Shown: positions 11,138 through 23,327 of the stretch, piece after piece
Layout of the letters: each line of letters opens with the position of its first letter
How positions within the stretch are numbered: position 1 is the stretch's first letter
Assembly (NCBI RefSeq): GCF_002865645.1
Contig: NW_020194638.1
Location: 806,001 to 870,000 of the forward strand
Length of the DNA: 64,000 nt
Reading direction: 5' to 3'
DNA from: Hyaloscypha bicolor E
Lineage: Eukaryota > Ascomycota > Leotiomycetes > Helotiales > Hyaloscyphaceae
Program-made: the position numbers and the translations under genes
Notes under the pieces: generated by a model
What the model saw: only the letters and a program-made list of their open reading frames with translations
The model's database searches: none
Told to the model about the DNA's origin: nothing

Positions 11138-12708
11138 GTGTTTTAGTTTCTTGGTGTCCTTCGTTCAGTCTTAGAGGGAGCAAGGATCGTCTTTTAGTTT
11201 TAAGGGGAAGAAGCGTTTAGGTCAAGGATGCTTGAGAATATTTCGGGACGGGCGGGGGTTGTTTTTAGCAGTGACTAAATTAGCTTTCATTTCTGCTTAT
11301 AAATTACCTATCGATGTATCGCTGCTTTGCAAATATTGCTTTCCTACAGCCTGGAACCGTACGTAGTCTTGTGCAAGCCTTGAAAGGGTTCAGTCGTAGC
11401 GAATAAAGCCTGGGATAGGGCGGGAGCTTAGGCAGTTTAGCGCTCTTTCAGGCATTGATACCCTCGAAGGTGGGAGTGCGGGGTAACTGCGGGGTAAAAA
11501 TGGTCACATGATACCTTTTTCACCGCCTCCGGGGCTTACTCTACTACTAGAAGACTACCCTGCTGTATATGGTACTCACATCATATTAAGCAATGGTATG
11601 GGGCTGATGATGAGAGCACTAGATGCTGGTGGATGCTACTGCTGTCGTCGTGAGTCTTGCCGAAGAAAGATTGCTTAAATCCAGGGGCCAGCCCTACCCT
11701 CCCCGATATCACCAAATGATCAGTCACCCCTCTCCGTCTGATGAGTCGCGTGCTCCAGGTTGAGTCAACTTCTGTTGTTCTGGGGGCCCGGTCTGAAAAG
11801 ATTCCGCTTTGGCGTTTGAGGGTGTATCCCGATTAGGTTTTCCAACACTCGGGCACTCACGCCCGAGTTATGTGTGGTTGCCTGAGTTGTCAGATCTACG
11901 AGGCAAGCTGCTGCCTAGTCAGCTAGCAACTGAAGAAGATCGTTAATATCTGAATTACTGATGGAGTCTAGGGCTTGCACTGCCTCACTGGTTTTTGCAA
12001 TTTCGTCGTAACTCGCAACTGAGCTATTTCTTCGAAACGATCACCATCCTGAGGAAATTAAAAAAACATCTTTCATGCATTTTCTTTTGACTCTATTTAT
12101 GCCTAAGCGCGGCACAGTGGCTGTTGAGAGCCCATCTGGTCACCTGGTCTGCCTTGCCGGCCGCCTGGTTTTCAAAAACTGGCCACATGCCAAAAAGCCA
12201 TCTACCTCACGAGGTACTCAGAGCTAATAGATAGAATTTAAATTTAAATTTTGAAGGAATTTTCTAGGAAATTCCTTGTATGCCCTCGTCCGAGATTCAT
12301 ATTCCGTCGCTGGGGTAAGTCTCCCTATCTCACAAAGTGTTCGGGAGTTTTTGCATTTCCCCTCACAGCGAGATCAGCCCAGGAGGACACGCGACCTTGC
12401 GTTGGCTTCCCAGCCTTATGCTCTCTCCAGTCCGAATGTGCCGCCCTGAACTTGATTTGAGTATCGAGCTAATACGGGAAAAGACCCCTGTATATTCACA
12501 CAACCCTGCCTGAAACCACCCCACCTGAGTCAGGCTCTCCCCAGAACCCGGGAGGGAGGTGACAGATGCTAGGCTGAGTCTACGCACCGCGAATACTTTA
12601 TGAAGCGATACCCCCCCTGAAATCGTTGTCAAACAATCCGAGTGAATATCCACATGATAATGGGGAGAAAGTACTTGCGAGATTTTCTGGAGACACACCT
12701 CGAACAAA
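11138..12708. other. Intergenic region, no gene seen
   Basis: About 1.6 kb with only short open frames and no domain signal. Base composition is balanced, so it does not look RIP-affected. A short A+T palindrome (AATTTAAATTTAAATT) lies near 12237-12252. Confidence 0.5.
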
Positions 12709-14477
12709 ATGCAGATACCGATTCATGTCCAACGACTCTTAGACCGTGCCGATTTCCAGCATGTCAGCTCTGAGTGCCACGAGAACTGGACTTACACGGT
12801 TTGTGCATTCACTCTTCAGCAAAGAACGTTGCTAATTATGGGAAACTAGCGCAGGGAGCGGAATCAAGAGATCAGATGGTCTGAATCTCCTGCTCCCGAA
12901 TTCCTCAAACACCACGAGGATCTTAAAGAATGGCTTGAGCGCAAGGTTCGTAGACACACAACTGACTGAAAATTAAAGCCACAAGACAAGTATCTAAAAA
13001 TGCTCCAGGGCCCCAATGGCATTCATTTCAAGCCGCCAAAGTCTCAAAGATTCGAGGATGCTAAGCTTGTCGGAGGGTTTCGAATATTGTATGTATACAA
13101 TCGCGACATAGCAGTAAGCCAAGCTGACACATATCACAGGATTCAACGCACTAGAATAAAGCGTGAATTGGATGGCCGCTGTAAAAATGCGACGTCTGCA
13201 GTTAAGCCTCAATCCCATCTTACGATGCAGTGGAAGGACCCAACGACGTTTCACCGAGTTGCCGCGGCCTTGAATTTCCTGCCGACATATGTCTCTGCAT
13301 TATATCATGCTTCTGGGCATGCAGAATTATCGACATTCATTAAATCCGGGCAGGAAAATGAATGCATAGGTAAATCATTTCTTCCCATTGTCGATGGTCT
13401 TCTCATAAAGCTGGCACCCAGGTTTCCTCGCACAGAATACCGACTATAATTGGGACCCTTGGTCCCTTGCACTTTGTTACGACCCTCAGACTAGAATTAC
13501 CACTGGGAACTTTTGTGCAGAGCAAGAGAAAGGCATTAATGTTAATGCAATCATCGACGAACTCAAGCATGAGACCTCCCCCTCTACGCACCCAGCACTG
13601 CTGCCAGTCATCATGTTCGAAAGACTCCTTCAAAGCAGTTTTTCTCACTACGCTCGTCTCCACAAATCAATGTGTGATCTGGAGGACGAGTTGAAGCTTG
13701 CTGAGTGCAAAGGTTGCACCTCTGACGAAGATCTCAAGTACCGCGACTGGTCTAGGCGTCTCAATACCCTCAAGAAGGAACAAGCTTCGCGTGACGGGCG
13801 ACACCAGTTCTGGAGGCACTTCCATCGCGAGATACTCAACCTCCTCAGAAATGTTTCCCGGGAGAGCAAGAAGAAGAGCCTGAAGTTCGAGCATCTCGAG
13901 TTGGAAAACAGGATTCGAACGATCGGTGGGAAATTTGAGAGCTTGGAGGGCAGAGACGCCAATAGCAAGCGCAGGATTGATGCTCAATTGGAATTTGTAA
14001 GGCCCCTTTGCAAACGGCATGAAAGTTTAGTATTAACCCAGAGATTACAGCTCTACAACATTATCCAACAGAACGAAAGTAGATCGCAGTTTCACATCGC
14101 AGCAGCCATGAGCAAAGACAGTTCAGAGGTTGCCTTTCTAACGTGGTTGGGTGCTCTTTTCTTGCCTGCCAGCGTAGTCGGAGTAAGTTTTTGTTTTTGT
14201 TTTTGCCTCTCATTCCGCTGCTTGCCCCTAAATGTTCTTATATATCTGATATTAAATCCATGAGCAGTCTTTCCTGGGTATACAGTCAATTTCCCTCAAA
14301 TCCAATCCCGAGATTGCACTATGGTTCTTTTCCGGCACAATTATCTTGATCGCCGCTGTCTTCAGCGTCACTCCTCTCAAGATGATGCGACGAAGATGGA
14401 TAGAACGCAGCCATACTAATGCAGTAGCACACCCAGGGAACACTCAGGACTGTCAACCCAGATTCGTACCCAAGTAA
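12709..14477 (+). CDS. CorA-like membrane protein (divalent-cation transporter family)
   Basis: Six-exon model with all phases consistent: 12709-12798, 12850-12945, 13009-13088, 13140-13369, 13422-14182, 14268-14477, separated by introns of 50-85 nt. The N-terminal cytosolic part contains RVAAALNFLPTYVSAL and WDPWSLALCYDP. A long helical region follows (DLEDELKLAECKGCTSDEDL, QRLQLYNIIQQNESR), as in the CorA stalk. It ends in two hydrophobic segments, FLTWLGALFLPASVVG (before the last intron) and ALWFFSGTIILIAAVFSV. The layout of a soluble N-domain, a long helix and two C-terminal membrane helices with FLP-A-S-V is that of fungal CorA-like proteins, many of which lack the GMN loop; no GMN is visible here. 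Transport activity is therefore unproven. The first intron is the least certain. Confidence 0.72.
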
Positions 14478-16506
14478 GTTGCGCTTCAATACTCCCATAC
14501 TCCTGGGATGCAATTAGATGCATACTGATCCCTATTTGGAAACTCTAGCATGTTAACCTCTAAGACGTTCAGTTCAAGATCATTCAAGGGGGAATTCGAG
14601 TTGGACGGAATTACCACAGTTTGAGTTGTATTTTTGTACCCATTAGTTGGAAGGAGTACTGAGAGGGAGGGAGGTCTAAGCACATTATTTTGGTAGGAAT
14701 AACAACTAGCAACAGGGGCGTCTGCGTACTGCCTTTAGCTGAAGCGATCTTCCCGCAGGGTCGTCGTCGTCCGTGGACGTACAGTACCTCGCTGCACCTG
14801 CCTGTGTTTGCAATCGAGTTCAAATTTTTTATTGTGGTTGCCTATGACCAAGATATTAATTTGAAGACTATATTGTTAAAGATTATTCAAGGTATGATGG
14901 AGACTGAAAGCCAAGCAGATAGCGAGGCCGCCGGTCCTCTCAATTATAATGCAATTTCGTTCGGCTTCCTCCTCTAGGATCAGTTCCAACACTTCCGACT
15001 TGAAATACGTTCCAATAGAGAAGCCATTCTCTACTGAAAGCAGTGAGAAGTGAATTAGCACTTACTGGCTTTATGGCACTTCCGGTACCTGTTGATCTGG
15101 TTTTTGTGCAGAATAATTGAAGTGTTCTCAGGTTAAGTCGAACCTAAACGAATCTTCATATCGGTGGCGGTTTAATTTACAAGTAGAAGCAGTCCCATGT
15201 TCAATGTAGGTCACCTACCGCGATCTGTCACTCTAGGTGATCAGTAGGTAATGTCTCATGTTGTACTTGGGCCATCAACAAACGTCAGGTTGAATCAAGA
15301 CCTCGCCGTCCAAGCAAGCATCGCGGCTGGAGGCTTCGATAAAAACAAAGGGGGCATTAAATTCGCCTTCGGTGGCAACGTCCGAGAGGATAGATTATGT
15401 ACTTTTACTTGCATGGTCAGTTATCAGTTCAGATCAAGGGTCCGCAGACTCTCTGCACCTCCTGGTGCCGTGATTCCTTTATCCCCTTGGGTTTTGGAGC
15501 ACGTGCTAAAGTACAACGAATCCGAACTTGTCAGTTTGACGTTAGCACTTTAGCATCTTTCTTATGAAATGGCGGTGGTTGGCGGGAGAAGTCATTTTCG
15601 GGTTGAAGACAGCAAATCGGAAGAGTTCCAGAAATTGTAGGAACCATGTTCCCGGTTGGGTAATGTAGAAGAACCCACGAGGGTGGCCTGCTTCGGATAG
15701 AAAGGAGGCAACGATTCAATCTTCGTTTGGCAAATAAAAGTCATCCCTTGCGTTTATCATTGGGTGGTTGTCTCGAAATGAAAACTGGTGTTGTCACTCG
15801 CTAGGACCAGGCCTTTAAGACTTTATGGTAGCAGGGGAGGGGTCAATATAAACTGTCCCCGCAAATCTTAAATCGGCCGCCGGCTCAAAATGGAGCCTGG
15901 CACCAAACTCAGTCAAAGCTCCAGCGATTGGCGGTCTTGGAAAACTATGGGTGGGAACGTCTAAAAGGTGGTGACGGTCAGGTGGCCACGCGATCCTCGA
16001 CATTTGAAGGCCAAGGACGCCTGACCGAACGCCAAACCCAGGATTTTCGTCGCGGTGGGACTTTCAGGTAGCCGTTTGGTGTATGTAGTACTTCACGGTC
16101 AGAACGTACACCGACTTACACTATCGAAACGCTGCTTACTTTTCATTCCCGCAAACTCATTAATTTTAGCGTCGAGTTACGGGAAGGGCAATTACGATGC
16201 CAGGTACTGACCTATTCGATAATCTATCCGGTTTGAGCCATTGAACCTGGCTTATTTAATGTGGTGACTAATCTATTCAAATTACCTCCATCTACTAGTT
16301 ACTTGGGTTATAGACAAGGTGCGGAAAGCTAGGTGAGCTTAGGATTTTACAAGCTACAAGACAGTGGATAGGGATTGGAAAGGGGTGACAATTGAGACTG
16401 ACCGTGAAAACGCACAGGGATAGGGGACACGTACGATGTACAATTACACTCATTGAACTAGAGAAAGTAACAAGAGAGCCCTTATTTCATGAAATTACTT
16501 GGCTAC
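14478..16506. other. Intergenic region, no gene seen
   Basis: About 2 kb of balanced composition. A 100-codon frame at 15251-15553 has no recognisable domain and no neighbouring exon. Nothing else is supported. Confidence 0.5.
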
Positions 16507-18171
16507 TTAACATGTGGAAATAATACCTGATTCCATCCCATCCTTCGAGATAGAAGCCCCAGTTACTCCAGTTATAGTAATATTGACCTTATAACGTACC
16601 CGCCCGGAAAGAAGAACTTTCTTTAGTGCAACATTCACAAACATCCTCGTTGGTTCTTTTGTAAGAAGAACAGTAATCCGATCCCTCACATTATCGCTTG
16701 CACAAAAGCGACGTTTGTATCTCTCATTCACGTGCCGTAGCTCATTGTCACAGTAAGACCGTACAACTTCTTGCAAATCCTCATTTCCGCCTATTTGGAG
16801 TTCGATATCTGACCAAACATGATAGTCTCTGGTCAAGCCGAAAGCCACGATAAACCGCAAATTGGGATTGCCTTCATGTTGGAATTTAAAAGCAGAAGCT
16901 CCGGGCGCCCAACGATCCATTTCGCTATACCGATTCTGTTCCTCGTTCTCGCGCTGAAGAAAAGGTGGATATTCTGCTATATCCACTCTCATAAATCCGT
17001 AGTCCCTGCATTGCTTATAGGAAGGTGAGAAAGTGACGCCTCGTACTCGAGTATTGTCTGTCAAACTTGAAATGCCAATAAATGCCTTCGGCTCCGCGAT
17101 ATAGATGGTGGTCATCTTGCCAGCATCTGAGCCACCACCTAACGGCAACGAGGGTCTTTCTATTGACCGTGAAATTATGCGAATGTATTGGTCGTTGCTT
17201 ACTCTACGGAGCACAATACCAAGCCGATGGCCATCGGCCAGAGCAGAGCAGTTTAGATACCCCGTGAAGAATTCATCACGGTGTGGTACTGAGGGAGTAA
17301 CGACCATTTGAATGCGTAGGCCTCTATTGGTCAAGAAGAACTCGCATTCCTGGCCAGTGGTCCGCACGATAGTCCCGCATCCGACAAAATCAACAGGAGA
17401 TTCTGCAAACGCGCCTGAGAAACGGAGGCTCAGGCACCGACCATCTGTATAACTCTCGGTCCATGCAAACAGAGATTGGTCGGTCGACCCTTTGATAATT
17501 TCGTGTTGGAGACGAAGAAAAGCCTTTTCTCCTTCGCCATATATCATTGGCATATTGACACCAAAAATTCCAAGCAAGCAGTAGCCGAGGTCTTCCACTC
17601 GTGTTGTTTGTCTTTTCGCAGCCCATGACATTACTTGTGCAACGCTATATTGTGGGCCTGTCTGGTGCAGCAAGACCGGAACTGGGATATTCGTGATGGA
17701 GGAAATGTTTTCAACCAGGCTCGACTTGGTTCCAAAGTCGCTCCATTCCTTATTGAAGAATATAGCGGATTCTGGCGCAATCAGTTCTTGCAAAGTCCAT
17801 CCCCGCGTAAACCATCTACTCTTATCCATGTCGTGCACGCCCGTAACGTCCGCCAAATAGATATAGCATTCTGTCGCGTCTCTGTACCAATTGAACATCG
17901 AGTTGATAGCCTCCGATAACTCCGCGCTATTCGTCTTGTCGATACAACAAGTGTCGATCCATACGTGCCCGAAGCCGTCAGTTGCGGCCTGGGCGCAGCA
18001 TTTCTGAATCTTGGTGAATCCGGCATAGGAGTGGATCTGCTCTCGTGAGCCATTGATCTGCTGAAAAGACACTTCGTTCTCACCCCACGCGTGGGAAAGA
18101 ATAGCGTATGGGGGAATTTTTTTGCCGTAGTAGAGCTTGAGCTTAAGGGTCTTGCAGTCCAAGAGCCACAT
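16507..18171 (-). CDS. HET-domain protein, intact (HET-D/E-like N-terminus)
   Basis: Single-exon gene of 554 residues starting MWLLDCKTLKLKLYYG. The HET domain spans about residues 20-165, with PPYAILSHAWGENEVSFQQI, HVWIDTCCIDKTNSAELSEA and SRWFTRGWTLQELIAP. Next comes the segment typical of the HET-D/HET-E class, QTTRVEDLGYCLLGIFGVNM and PMIYGEGEKAFLRLQHEIIK. No NACHT or WD40 repeats follow; the C-terminal half (about 250-554) has no domain I recognise. Such stand-alone HET proteins trigger or regulate incompatibility cell death. Unlike the HET genes at 4369-6474 and 26464-28740, it carries no internal stop. It sits between two gene-poor stretches. Confidence 0.88.
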   Translation of the reverse strand: MWLLDCKTLKLKLYYGKKIPPYAILSHAWGENEVSFQQINGSREQIHSYAGFTKIQKCCAQAATDGFGHVWIDTCCIDKTNSAELSEAINSMFNWYRDATECYIYLADVTGVHDMDKSRWFTRGWTLQELIAPESAIFFNKEWSDFGTKSSLVENISSITNIPVPVLLHQTGPQYSVAQVMSWAAKRQTTRVEDLGYCLLGIFGVNMPMIYGEGEKAFLRLQHEIIKGSTDQSLFAWTESYTDGRCLSLRFSGAFAESPVDFVGCGTIVRTTGQECEFFLTNRGLRIQMVVTPSVPHRDEFFTGYLNCSALADGHRLGIVLRRVSNDQYIRIISRSIERPSLPLGGGSDAGKMTTIYIAEPKAFIGISSLTDNTRVRGVTFSPSYKQCRDYGFMRVDIAEYPPFLQRENEEQNRYSEMDRWAPGASAFKFQHEGNPNLRFIVAFGLTRDYHVWSDIELQIGGNEDLQEVVRSYCDNELRHVNERYKRRFCASDNVRDRITVLLTKEPTRMFVNVALKKVLLSGRVRYKVNITITGVTGASISKDGMESGIISTC

Positions 18172-18713
18172 TTCCGATACTCGAGATCATGAAATGGCGG
18201 GGTGATCTGATGAAGCCAATCGTTTGACGCTGCGAGGAGGGCAGGTGCGAGAAATCTTTGAGGTTTGAGTGTGGCAGTGAAATGCGCGCTGTGGTGGCTG
18301 TGCTGCGGTGGTTGAGCCAGCGAAGTTAAGCGAGCCTCCATCCAATCAGAACACTTCAGCACGCCAGCTTTCTCACAATACTGATTGGCCTGAAGGTGAA
18401 TACGGTTTACAATACAGCGGGTGTTATCTCTAACAAAACCTCTTTTCAAAAACTTAGTGAATCTCCTATCTCGAACTTTTGAAGTGGTCTCGGCCATCAC
18501 GAGCGGGCCTTGGAAACCCAGATGTCGTCCCACTGCAACACAAGCCGCTCTTTTCCTCTCTACCAAAACTCTACTCTCTTCTTATCCGCTACGCTGCCAC
18601 CAAAGTGCGGGTTTTCGATTCTCGCTTAGTTCTAAGGCAAAACTTGGCTCCCCGGCGCTGGCGCATCCGTCTCGATAGCGTTTGAACGCCTCCGAGTTCT
18701 ACAGGAAGCCCTG
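18172..18713. other. Upstream region of the intact HET gene
   Basis: No gene supported. Probable promoter of the divergently placed HET gene at 16507-18171. Overlapping short frames show no domain. Confidence 0.4.
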
Positions 18714-18793
18714 ATGATCTGACCAAAGGGGTCAAAACATCGTTAGTTCCACTATTTTTAGCGTGGATGTTGTGATCCTTTTGGTCAGATCAT
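18714..18793. repeat. Short inverted repeat (MITE-like hairpin)
   Basis: The left arm 18714-18741 begins ATGATCTGACCAAAGGGG and the right arm 18766-18793 ends CCTTTTGGTCAGATCATT, imperfect reverse complements of about 28 bases around a 24-base loop. No clear target-site duplication was found, so it may be a small non-autonomous element or simply a palindrome. Confidence 0.5.
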
Positions 18794-19254
18794 TCGTAAG
18801 TCCTATTCAGGCATTCCAACGCCGGAATCACGTGCATAGCGCTTGTCCTGGAAGAAATTTCCTGGGAGAAATTTCTTAGGTAATCTCATCGAATCTAAAC
18901 CTTCCTTCCTTCCAACGCGGTTAACCACTATCGCCGCTCTGCTCAGGTTGATCAGTCACGTGCCTAATCTCGCTTCCATTAGCTAATCATACCTAATTTA
19001 CTTCCACCAGTTCCCATTCGGCTCTGCCTCGCGAAAGTTGTCAACTCTACACGATTATATTTTAGGGGAACCAAGCGGGCTCCCAAGAAGCCCAAACAAG
19101 ACCTCTCCTCCACCTTAAAACTACATTCTTCAATCTCTCAAGGCAGATTCTTCTCGTAAGATGGCATTGTCTCGCGTCACCTCCCAAATCTTTGCGCTGG
19201 AACAATGGCCCAGGACAGATTCAAGTGGAGGGCTACTTACCCAGTACGCTTAAC
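18794..19254. other. Unassigned sequence next to the A+T-rich block
   Basis: Normal-composition DNA ending abruptly where the TpA-rich block starts. A pyrimidine-rich leader precedes an ATG at 19161 opening a 30-codon frame (MALSRVTSQIFALEQWPRTD) that stops near the block edge. It could be the 5' end of a gene cut by a transposon, but nothing confirms this. Confidence 0.3.
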
Positions 19255-20340
19255 CTCCCCAGCCAAGGAATAGTATCCCACCTATAATAGGATACTTGCT
19301 CTATGTACGTAATAGGAGGTTCGCTGGCTGTTAATAAATACGCGCTGTAGAATTACGTTATATTGTCGTATTAGAAGCCAAGGTAGTTTGGGTTCCAGTA
19401 TTAAAATTCGTGTACTCCAAAAAATTTATATGAAACATTTATACTTTAAACAAAATCAATCTAGGATGTAGTCTTACAAGCTGATAGTAGTTATAGTTAT
19501 AGCAACTATTACGAACTTGTAAAGGGAGTTCTAGAGAGTACTTGTAAGAGAAATCATTATATTGCGAATACTAAGCTAAGAAGGAAAAGAAGATCTTGCA
19601 AGCTATAATAAGCAGTGACTTGAGAATATTAGGAGGGGTTATAATATAATAGAGAAGGTTACACGTTAGGAGATACAAATAGTTCAAGGATTATATAAAC
19701 GCTTAAGTATTAAAACTACTAAGATTAAGAAGCATAAACAATTAATACAGTTTGAAACCCCGGCCAAGAAGAATCGAAAATAACTCCTTTGTTAAAGGTT
19801 CTTGTCGCTATTAGGAAATGCCCTTAATGCCATTTATACAAGCGCCTCTACTGCATATAAAGTAATTAGGAAATAAATAGTTAAGTAATTGGATTTCTAA
19901 CTTATAATTTGTTTTATATTTCGTATTAATATACTCCTTTAATAAAGCCCCTTGGTATAACTTGATTCACTGTATTGATTTGAGAATTCCGGAAATAAAC
20001 TAATGTCTATCCCTGTATTACGAGACGCACCCTATAACAAGACAAATCGTAGGTACTTCGAATTCAAGCAATCCTAAATCTGCAAATATATCAAAATTCC
20101 CATACATTTTCTGTTTTAGTTACGTTATATGCCTCTCCCGAATACTTCTGACTTATGAATTCTGAAAACTTTAATCGCATTATCGCTACCCACCTGAATT
20201 ATAAAGAGCCTCCTTTCCTAATATAATACGACCCCTCGACATATGACATCACCATCAAGCTTTTTTCACCTTTTAAATACATTAAACGATTAGATATAGA
20301 TATCCAGGTTTTATTATAAAGCTAAAAAGCTATCGCCACG
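19255..20340. repeat. A+T-rich RIP-like relic
   Basis: TpA-rich sequence with stops in all frames and no recognisable coding remnant. It opens the 6.6-kb transposon-rich region that ends near 25840. Confidence 0.55.
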
Positions 20341-21105
20341 ATTATGGCGGCCAGGGCGTGCCATATTATAGAATGTCGCCATATGGGCTGATACCTCCTC
20401 CAATCAAGCGAGCAAGGATTCTAGTCACTGGCGGTATGGTTATAGTACGAAGATTGCGGCATAAAGTGACGGGATTACAGGGCATTCGTACTGCAAGTCC
20501 ATTTTCAAGCCACTTTCTTCCACACTCACCCACTGAAGCCCCCTATATTTCCAGGCTACTCTCCTGTAAGCACGCTATAAACTATAAACAAGGGGTACCA
20601 CACCTTTAGAAGGCATGTCCCCTGTGCTTACAGGGGCAAAGTCGCTAAAGGGTCCTATAATAGCTCTCTCACAGCGTCCGAGCGCTATAGTTGCTCCGCC
20701 AGCAATACCATAACCCCCGAAGATCTTCAAACACCTTGCAAATGTCTCACAGCCCTTGTTTAGGGGTTCAGGCCTAGAGTTACAATGCTTATCCCTTCGT
20801 CCGGTGAGACACGGTCCGTACTAGCGGCCGCATCATGCGGATAGCCTGATTGGAGGAGACGGTTGTATTCTTACCTAACAAGGGATAATCGAGTGCGGCC
20901 GCTAGTACGGACCATGTCTCACCGGACGAAGGGATAGCGGGTGTAGTACCTTAAACCATACCCTGGAGTCCGCTAAGACCCCTACGCGAGCGTAAATGCG
21001 TAATTCCGTCACTTTATGCCGCAATCTTCGTAACCTCGGTGGGATTCTAATAAAATTTGTGGCTGCTAAACGTGTGGCTACGCCATTTGTGGCTGCGCGT
21101 ACGGA
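20341..21105. repeat. Less mutated island with nested inverted repeats
   Basis: About 760 bases of normal composition between A+T-rich blocks. Three inverted pairs are visible. TACGAAGATTGCGGCATAAA, continuing into GTGACGG (20446-20478), recurs inverted at 20998-21031. CTCCTCCAATC (about 20395) recurs inverted as GATTGGAGGAG (about 20848). A 42-bp pair is at 20791-20832 and 20894-20935. There is no coding frame with a domain. The arrangement suggests a non-autonomous, foldback-like element or nested insertion. Confidence 0.5.
20791..20935. repeat. 42-bp inverted repeat with a NotI site in each arm
   Basis: The arm 20791-20832 starts ATCCCTTCGTCCGGTGAGAC and ends GCGGCCGCA. The arm 20894-20935 is its reverse complement with one difference (CGTGTC versus CATGTC, a transition). 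The spacer is 61 bases. Arms this long could form a stable cruciform or RNA hairpin. Confidence 0.85.
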
Positions 21106-23327
21106 GTAACCGATTTCCAAGGTCAATGCACACCCCAAGCGAATGCACACCCCAAATTTTCAGCCAACCTCGAACTTAATTAATTAATTATTAAATAATC
21201 ACACTATTAATCGGTCTAAAATTAAAGATATAAAGTAATTGAACTAGACGCATTAAGTTGGCTAACCAGGATTTTCATTTTCTAAGACATTGGGATAAAA
21301 TAATCTCCCTTCCTGATCGGGAAGTCTATACTACCCCTATAGCTTCAGAATCGTCCTTCTCTACGATTACCGCTTCCTGAGCCCCTAAAATCGATAAAAT
21401 CGAAGACCCTATCCTTAATATTACTATACGAGATGGTTTGGCTTTCTTAGTAGCATTTCTAGCTACTATAACTGCCTTTCTTATTACTACTCTCTCCAAA
21501 ACCTCTATTTTATACCTCTCTCTCTTTACTTTATTATTAATCTCTTTTTGCTTTGCCTTTTTTAGCTTCTCTATCTTTTTCTCCTGCTTTTCCAAGGCAT
21601 CTTTTATTACTTTAGTAATCTTTATATTCTCCTTTGCCTTCTGCTTATCTAATTTATCTTGTTCTGCCTTTATAGCCTTCGTTTCCTCAAATGCTATTAT
21701 AGCTAGTACTTTAGCTATTCCAAAGAACTAAGCCTTTCCTATAGGCTCTCCTATTAAATTAAGCTTTTTCCCTCGATGTCTCTTCTTCTTTTCAAGCTAT
21801 AAAGCTTCTTTTAAACCCTCTATACGGTACTCTATAATAGAAGCCTTTACTATATTTAATTCGTTAGCTTTAGTGAGTTTGCGAAAGGCTACTTTAGACG
21901 GGTTCTTTGCATATATTTTTGAGAATTACCATATATGTTTTATAGTATAAGAAGTCGCAATTATATTAGAAGAAGCTTTAGGAGAAGTTTATAGTCTTAG
22001 TAGAGTAATAACTAATAAGATAATTAATAATTAGTAAGGCCATATATTTGTCTTCTTTCAAGTAAATAAAATATTTGATTTAGATATACTTTTATTCTAA
22101 GCAGGCTTGAAAACAGACCAAAATATCCTTTTTATTAAAGAAAAAATACACTTACTAGTATCTAAAAAACTATTAATCTTAGTAGAATAATAAGTGGAAA
22201 ACGGTAAAAAGGAGCCTATATTAAGAGGCTAAAGATAGTATATTAAATACGGAAGTAAAATAAGAAGCAGAATTTTAAGGCAATTATATATCCGTATAAA
22301 CTCTATATTAATATGGCTAGAATATTTATCTATAATTAAAAGCCTTCTTTTATATCCTTCTTTTATACGAGTAGTAGGTTTAAAAACCTGAATAAGATAA
22401 GCTAGGCTAAGGGTATTAGATAACTATTCATTTATACTAGATATAAACCAAGTATATTTCCTCTCTTTTAAATTATCTAATCAAGTATTCTAAAGATCTC
22501 TAGATACTTCTTTATAAATAAAAGCTAGTAGAATCTTTATACTATTCGCGTAAATAAAAGTAAGTAAGCTAATAAACTCTTGTAAATTATCTTGCTTTAT
22601 TACTATAATTTTTCTATTATTATATACTTGTTTTATTATAATATATTTTATTATATATATAATTCTAATTAAAAAATCTTTCTTGTTCTAATTATATACG
22701 TTTTCTGCCGTAATATTATAATCCTTAATTATTTTAATTAACTAAATAGAGAGGAAAGAATATTAGCTATTTTATTTATAAAGTAAGTAGGAAATAAATA
22801 GAATACTAAAATTAAATACTACTAAATTAAAAAAGAACTAAATATAGGGCTCATATTCCGATTTTATTCGCAAATTATTAATATTATATAAATAAAGGCT
22901 CTTGAGATATAAGAAGTAGTATTAGATAAAATTAGTAATTTAGTTCTTATTTATATTACACCTAATAATCTCTTCTGCGAGGTTTTTAATAATTTGCGAG
23001 ATAGAAGGAAGCCTATAGACTATAAGCTTATTAATTTGATTAATAAAAACCTCTTCTGATATATTAATAAGAAGTTTATAATATATAGAGGTTATTTTTT
23101 ATCTAGAGGCATATATTTCTTTATATCTTCGTATAAGGGTTATATGCTTAATACCAAAATCCCTAGCTACCTGGCTATAATTAGGGATTAATTACATATT
23201 TAGCGTATTAATCGCCTTCTTAATATCTTGTTTGCTGACTATTTTATCGAATTTTGAAGATGGTGGGGTAATTTTTGGTAAGGTGTGTATTCAGTATGGG
23301 TGTGCATTGACCTTGGAATTCGGTTAC
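21106..23327 (-). mobile_element. RIP-degraded pogo/Fot1-type DNA transposon
   Basis: The ends are inverted repeats: GTAACCGATTTCCAAGGTCA (continuing ATGCACACCCC) at 21106 and the inverse copy ending at 23327, with only a few differences over about 33 bases. On the minus strand near 23240-23105 the start of a transposase remains: SKQDIKKAIN, then a stop at a likely CAA codon, then NYSQVARDFGIKH and a basic RRYKEIYAS, which is the psq/CENP-B-type helix-turn-helix of pogo-family transposases. At 21595-21326 a Lys-rich C-terminus survives (KKIEKLKKAKQKEINNK). Everything between is TpA-rich with many stops, the expected effect of RIP. A TA target duplication is not clear, so the boundaries are approximate. 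Confidence 0.72.

Noticed and set aside
12363..12707. 114-codon minus-strand frame upstream of the CorA-like gene
   Set aside because: No domain or compositional support, and it overlaps the probable promoter of the plus-strand gene.
15251..15553. 100-codon frame as a possible small gene
   Set aside because: No recognisable family, signal peptide or neighbouring exon.
21438..21731. 97-codon hydrophobic frame on the plus strand
   Set aside because: Antisense of the Lys-rich transposase tail; Lys codons read backwards give Phe/Leu-rich sequence that mimics membrane helices.
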